Part shown: piece by piece, positions 59,162-64,000 of the stretch
Layout of the letters: every line of letters starts with the position of its first letter
Position numbering within the stretch: the stretch's first letter is position 1
DNA from: Pseudomonadota bacterium
GTDB lineage: Bacteria; Pseudomonadota; Alphaproteobacteria; Acetobacterales; Acetobacteraceae
DNA: 64,000 bases
Direction of reading: 5' to 3'
NCBI GenBank assembly: GCA_021845985.1
Contig: JAJZES010000005.1
Span: forward strand, 62,001 to 126,000
Made by a program: the position numbers and the translations under genes
The notes under the pieces: generated by a model
What the model was told of the DNA's origin: nothing
Database searches by the model: none
What the model saw: the letters and a program-made list of their open reading frames with translations, nothing else

Positions 59162-60076
59162 ATGCGCGGGGCGTTGGGGATTGGCTTGGCGGCACTGGTG
59201 CTGGCGCTGCCGGCGGCGGCGGCACAGAAGCGGGTGGCGATGGTGACGCCGTTTCTCGCCTCGGTCGCCACCCACGAAATGGTGGAGGATTTCCGCGCCA
59301 CGCCACAGGCCACGGCATGGTCGGTGAGCGTCATCGACACCAAGGGCGACATGGGCGCCTTCGCCAGCCGGATCGAGGACGAGGTGGCGGCGCATGTCGA
59401 TGCGCTCGTGCTGGTCAGCGTCAATCCGGCGCAGGTGCAGGATCAGGTGGCGGCGGCGGGCAAGGCCGGGATACCGGTGTTCACCATCGACGGCGCCCCG
59501 GCCGAGGGCGTGGCGCTCAACGTCACGTCCGACAATTTTGCCATGGGCACGCAGCTTTCCGATTTCCTGTTCAAGGCGCTCGGCGGCAGTGGCAACATCG
59601 TCAAGTTCTACTATTCCGCCCATCCCGGCGTGCATCAGCGCGAGCTGGCGCTCGACGCGGCGCTGAAGGCCGATCCGACGGTCCATGTCATCGCCGACCA
59701 TTACGTCAAAGTGCCCGGCCCGATCGACGACAGCCGGCAGGCGATGGAGGACATGATCCGCGGCCACAAGGGCCAGATCAACGGCGTCTGGGCCGCCTGG
59801 GACGAGCCGGCGATCGGCGCCGTGCTGGCGCTGCAGAGCGAAGGGGTGACCGGCAAGGTGCTGGTCGCCGGCATCGACGGCAATCCGCAGGCGGTGGAGA
59901 TGATCCGTGCCTGCACGCCGCTGATCGGCACGGTGAAGCAGAACTTCGCCGAGATGGCGCGGCTGAGCGCGGTGGCGATCGCGGCGCAGTTCGCCGGGCA
60001 GGCGCCGGCGGCGCGCAACATGACCGCGCCGGCGCTGCTGGTGACCCGGGAGTCGCTCGGCGTGCATTGCGATTGA
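59162..60076 (+). CDS. sugar ABC transporter substrate-binding protein
   Basis: A 304-residue periplasmic binding protein of the ribose/xylose type (Peripla_BP_4) with a cleavable signal (LGIGLAALVLALPAAAAQ). Ligand-fold features include DALVLVSVNPAQVQDQV, AGIPVFTIDGAPAEGV, VTSDNFAMGTQL and ILVAGIDGNPQAVEMIRA-like VLVAGIDGNPQAVEMI. ATG 59162 follows AGGGGGCGGCG. The ATPase and permease genes follow. The sugar is unknown. Confidence 0.88.
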   Translation: MRGALGIGLAALVLALPAAAAQKRVAMVTPFLASVATHEMVEDFRATPQATAWSVSVIDTKGDMGAFASRIEDEVAAHVDALVLVSVNPAQVQDQVAAAGKAGIPVFTIDGAPAEGVALNVTSDNFAMGTQLSDFLFKALGGSGNIVKFYYSAHPGVHQRELALDAALKADPTVHVIADHYVKVPGPIDDSRQAMEDMIRGHKGQINGVWAAWDEPAIGAVLALQSEGVTGKVLVAGIDGNPQAVEMIRACTPLIGTVKQNFAEMARLSAVAIAAQFAGQAPAARNMTAPALLVTRESLGVHCD

Positions 60077-60200
60077 GGGCAACCCCGACGCGCCGCGGCG
60101 ATGAGCCGCGGCGCGGTCCAGACCCGCAGCTTGCTGCGGCGTTGGCGCAGTCTGCCAGTTCCGTTGCCTCTCCGCTGCCGCAAGCAGAGGGGGACGGCGG

Positions 60201-61709
<1,509 letters not shown>

Positions 61710-61710
61710 C

Positions 61711-62646
61711 GTGCTGGCCCGGCTCAAACCACAGAAATACGGCACCCCGGCGGCGCTGCTGCTGGTCTGCGCCGGGTTCGCCGCACTCAGCCCGGATTCG
61801 TTCGCGACGCTGACCAATCTGGTCAACATCACGCAGCAGATGGCGCTGCTGGCCATCGTCGCGTTCGGTGCCACCTTCGTCATGGTGCTCGGCGAGTTCG
61901 ACCTGTCGGTGGCGGCGCAGGCGTCCTGGGCGGGCATCGCCGTCTATCTGCTGCTGCAGTCGGGCTGGGGGGTGGTGGCGGCGGCGGCGGCGACGCTGCT
62001 GGCCTCGGCGGTGTTTGCCGCCGCCTCGGGCGTGCTGGTCGCGGTGTTCGCGGTGCCGAGCTTCATCGCCACCCTGGCCGGCGGCACCATCATCGGCGGC
62101 ATGACCTTTTGGGCCAGCGGCGGGGCGACGCTGTTCGGCCATGCGCCGCCGGCGTTCCGGGCGCTGGCGCGCGGCGGCGTGGCCGGCGTGCCGGTGCTGA
62201 CGCTGTGGATGCTGGCCGGCTTCGCCGCCACCGCCGGCGTGCTGGCGGAAACCGAGTTCGGCCGGCGGCTCTATGCCATCGGCGGCAACCGCGAGGCGGC
62301 GCGGCTGGCCGGGGTGCCGGTGCGGCGCGACATGGTGGTGGCGTTCGTGCTCTCGGGCGTGCTGTCGGCCGGCGCCGGGGTGCTGCTTGCCGCCCGGCTC
62401 GGGAGCGCCCAGCCGACCGGCGGCGGCGGGTTTCTGCTGTCGTCCTATGCGGCGGTGTTCCTCGGCATGACGGCGTTCCGCGAGGGCGAGCCGAACGCCG
62501 CCGGCACGCTGGTCGGCGCCGCCATTATCGCCGCGCTGGCCAACGGGCTGACCATTCTCGACGTGCCGAGCTTCGTGCAGGACATGGCCACCGGGGCGAT
62601 CATCCTGGCGGCGGTGCTGGTGCGCCGGCTGAGCCGGCAGGGCTAG
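61711..62646 (+). CDS. sugar ABC transporter permease
   Basis: A 311-residue BPD_transp_2-type permease (RbsC/XylH family) with about nine helices. Family blocks are NITQQMALLAIVAFGATFVM, VLGEFDLSVAAQ, FIATLAGGTIIGGM, FGRRLYAIGGNREAARLAGV and GTLVGAAIIAALANGLTILD. GTG 61711 gives the normal N-terminus. Its 3' end overlaps the convergent HExxH-protein gene by 47 nt. Confidence 0.92.
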   Translation: MLARLKPQKYGTPAALLLVCAGFAALSPDSFATLTNLVNITQQMALLAIVAFGATFVMVLGEFDLSVAAQASWAGIAVYLLLQSGWGVVAAAAATLLASAVFAAASGVLVAVFAVPSFIATLAGGTIIGGMTFWASGGATLFGHAPPAFRALARGGVAGVPVLTLWMLAGFAATAGVLAETEFGRRLYAIGGNREAARLAGVPVRRDMVVAFVLSGVLSAGAGVLLAARLGSAQPTGGGGFLLSSYAAVFLGMTAFREGEPNAAGTLVGAAIIAALANGLTILDVPSFVQDMATGAIILAAVLVRRLSRQG

Positions 62647-63334
62647 GCCAGACGGCGCCGCGCCCGTCGCTGCCGGCGAGCGTCGGCCACGCGGCATCGA
62701 CCACGGCGGCGGCCGGGATGGTGACGAGGCGGGAGGCGCGCTGTTCCGGGTGCTGCGCCAGATAGCGTTCGATCAGCCGGAACCCGAGACTGTAGCCGGA
62801 CCACGGCAGGATCTCCCGCTCGTCGCCGCGAAACCAGCGGTTGAGCTCGATGTCGGCGTCCCACAGGACAGGCGTGACCCGCGCCGCGGCGGCGCGGAGG
62901 GCGGCGTTGTCGAGCGCCACGTCCCATCTGTCGGGGGCGCCGCCGAGGATTTCGAGAACGAAATGGTCGGCCAGCCCCTCGCTGACCATCGCCTCGGCGA
63001 GGGTGGTGCCGTAGCCGGGGCCGGCCTGGCGCAGGCAATGATGCGCCTCGTGCAGGACGACGCGGCGCAGGCCGCCGACGAGCTGCGCCTCCATCGCCGC
63101 ATGCGAGGTGTCGAAGCCGAGGAACATGGTGCTGCGGCTCGGCGCGGTGCCGCCGAAGCCGAGTTCGGGCACCGGCCAGTGCGGGATCTGGTGGATGACG
63201 ATATCGACGCGCGGCGGCACGACGACGCGCGCGCAGGCGGTGAAGGCGGCGTCGATCTCGGCGCGGATGCGGGCACGCCAGGGAGCCAGCGAGCCGGCAG
63301 CCTGCAGCCAGTGCAGCGTCCAGGTGCGGTCCAT
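62600..63334 (-). CDS. predicted zinc metallopeptidase-like protein (DUF2268-like)
   Basis: A 244-residue protein with the zinc motif HEAHH in VVLHEAHHCLRQAGPGYGTT, followed by EAMVSEGLADHFVLEILGG, where the second Glu could complete a gluzincin-type site. It resembles DUF2268 proteins, predicted Zn-dependent proteases. No signal peptide is visible. ATG 63334 is preferred; an upstream start at 63373 adds a basic stretch. The C-terminal 20 residues (GSAGAPAPPPG) overlap the convergent permease gene and may be a read-through. Confidence 0.72.
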   Translation of the reverse strand: MDRTWTLHWLQAAGSLAPWRARIRAEIDAAFTACARVVVPPRVDIVIHQIPHWPVPELGFGGTAPSRSTMFLGFDTSHAAMEAQLVGGLRRVVLHEAHHCLRQAGPGYGTTLAEAMVSEGLADHFVLEILGGAPDRWDVALDNAALRAAAARVTPVLWDADIELNRWFRGDEREILPWSGYSLGFRLIERYLAQHPEQRASRLVTIPAAAVVDAAWPTLAGSDGRGAVWPSPAGSAGAPAPPPG

Positions 63335-63441
63335 GCGTCCGCTGCGGCTCCTGTTGCGGTTCGCCTTGGCCAACGCCGCGGCACTGGCGCGGTTCGGCGG
63401 CCGGTCATGCTAGGATCGGATCGCCCCCGGAGACCCGGCTC

Positions 63442-64000
63442 ATGCAAGATCACGATCATCATGACCATGACCATCCGCATCACGATGCCCATGACCATGG
63501 TCACGCCCATGCCCATGATCACGCCCAAGGTCACGCGCCGGCGACATTCGGCACCGCGTTTGCCTTCGGCGCGGCGCTGAACGCTGTCTTCGTCGCCGCC
63601 GAGATCGGCTGCGGGCTGGCGGCGCACTCGACGGCGCTGCTGGCGGATGCGGTGCATAACGCGGGTGATGTGCTCGGGCTGCTGCTGGCCTGGGGCGCCA
63701 TGCAGCTCGGTCGGCGGGTGCCGTCGGCGCGGCGGACCTATGGCTGGGGGCGCGGCTCGATCCTGGCGGCGCTGGTCAATGCGGCGGTGCTGCTGGCCGG
63801 CGTCGGCGCCATCGTGCTGGAGGCGGTGCAGCGGCTGCTGGAGCCGGCCGCGGTGGCCTCGGCGACGGTCGCCTGGGTGGCGCTGGCCGGCATCGCCGTC
63901 AACGGGGTGACCGCCTGGATGTTCAGCCGCGGCCATGGCGACCTTAATATCCGCGCCAGCTTTCAGCACATGGCGGCGGATGCCGCGGTGTCGGCCGGGG
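63442..64000 (+). CDS. cation diffusion facilitator (CDF) metal exporter, N-terminal part
   Basis: Proton-driven exporter of Zn, Co or similar ions; the frame is open to the window end (186 codons visible). The His/Asp-rich N-terminus (HDHHDHDHPHHDAHDHGHAH) is a metal-binding region typical of CzcD/ZitB. Helix motif DAVHNAGDVLGLLLAW carries the HxxxD site, and GRGSILAALVNAAVLL and FQHMAADAAVS are family blocks. The downstream half is outside the window. Confidence 0.93.
   Translation, partial: MQDHDHHDHDHPHHDAHDHGHAHAHDHAQGHAPATFGTAFAFGAALNAVFVAAEIGCGLAAHSTALLADAVHNAGDVLGLLLAWGAMQLGRRVPSARRTYGWGRGSILAALVNAAVLLAGVGAIVLEAVQRLLEPAAVASATVAWVALAGIAVNGVTAWMFSRGHGDLNIRASFQHMAADAAVSAG

Overview
The window is GC-rich, densely packed DNA from a purple phototrophic alphaproteobacterium. 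It carries a contiguous carotenoid / bacteriochlorophyll / reaction-centre cluster of the spirilloxanthin type. MucR, a Cys-poor Fur protein, CarD, an OlsB-like acyltransferase and Lnt beside an XRE regulator fit Rhodospirillales, and a Rhodopila-like Acetobacteraceae is my best guess. PufL keeps the usual His in its FHYNPAH motif, so the Glu known from zinc-chlorophyll Acidiphilium is absent. Genus is inferred, not proven.

Layout. 1-2533 (minus): maoC-like, ribF and ileS (cut by the window edge). 2650-5476: a hydratase/SDR pair converging on an MFS transporter. 5587-18583: photosynthesis. On the minus strand lie crtD, crtC and a small unknown ORF; on the plus strand lie crtE, crtF, bchC, bchX, bchY, bchZ, pufB, pufA, pufL, pufM and pufC. 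Both control regions (crtD/crtE and crtF/bchC) carry two PpsR/CrtJ-type sites with an 8-bp gap. 18686-26379: housekeeping and regulation (Nfu, nitroreductase, TsaB, RimI, TusA, MucR, Fur, OlsB-like, D-2-hydroxyacid dehydrogenase, Lnt, XRE). 26398-30029: a two-component system with an NtrC-type regulator, next to a near-perfect sigma-54 promoter that reads into an exported, internally duplicated protein with a Met/His-rich tail. I consider this the best candidate for an undescribed regulatory unit. 30142-39242: a small RHH/membrane pair, gyrA, coaD, a cyclophilin, a CobW C-terminal remnant, carD, fdxA, an S4 protein and a SUV3-like helicase.

39509-41173 holds an RHH regulator and an intracellular-type PHB-depolymerase-family esterase. 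41229-47927 is a catabolic/transport operon in decay. AtuA-like has lost its N-terminus, permease 1 has a stop at codon 7, permease 2 has a stop and an internal deletion, a proline-racemase-like gene is fused out of frame to a CaiB/BaiF gene that also has an internal stop, and a thiolase-like gene has two frameshifts. Only the DUF4387 and DUF35 genes remain open. Genes on both sides are intact, so the damage is local.

47948-64000 returns to intact genes: moaB, a lytic transglycosylase, a uracil-DNA glycosylase, ETF-QO, a TPR lipoprotein, ispE, tRNA-Gln(TTG), a GT-C-like membrane protein, a DUF188 protein, a pentose-type kinase plus sugar ABC transporter operon, a HExxH protein, and a CDF metal exporter cut by the window end. 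No rRNA, CRISPR array, insertion sequence or phage was seen.

Logic of the photosynthesis block: CrtE makes GGPP. CrtC, CrtD and CrtF carry out the 1,2-hydration, 3,4-desaturation and O-methylation steps of spirilloxanthin-type carotenoids. BchXYZ and BchC perform the last ring reductions and oxidation toward bacteriochlorophyll a. PufBA forms LH1, PufLM the reaction centre, and PufC the tetrahaem electron donor. No pufQ, pufX or crtA was found within it.
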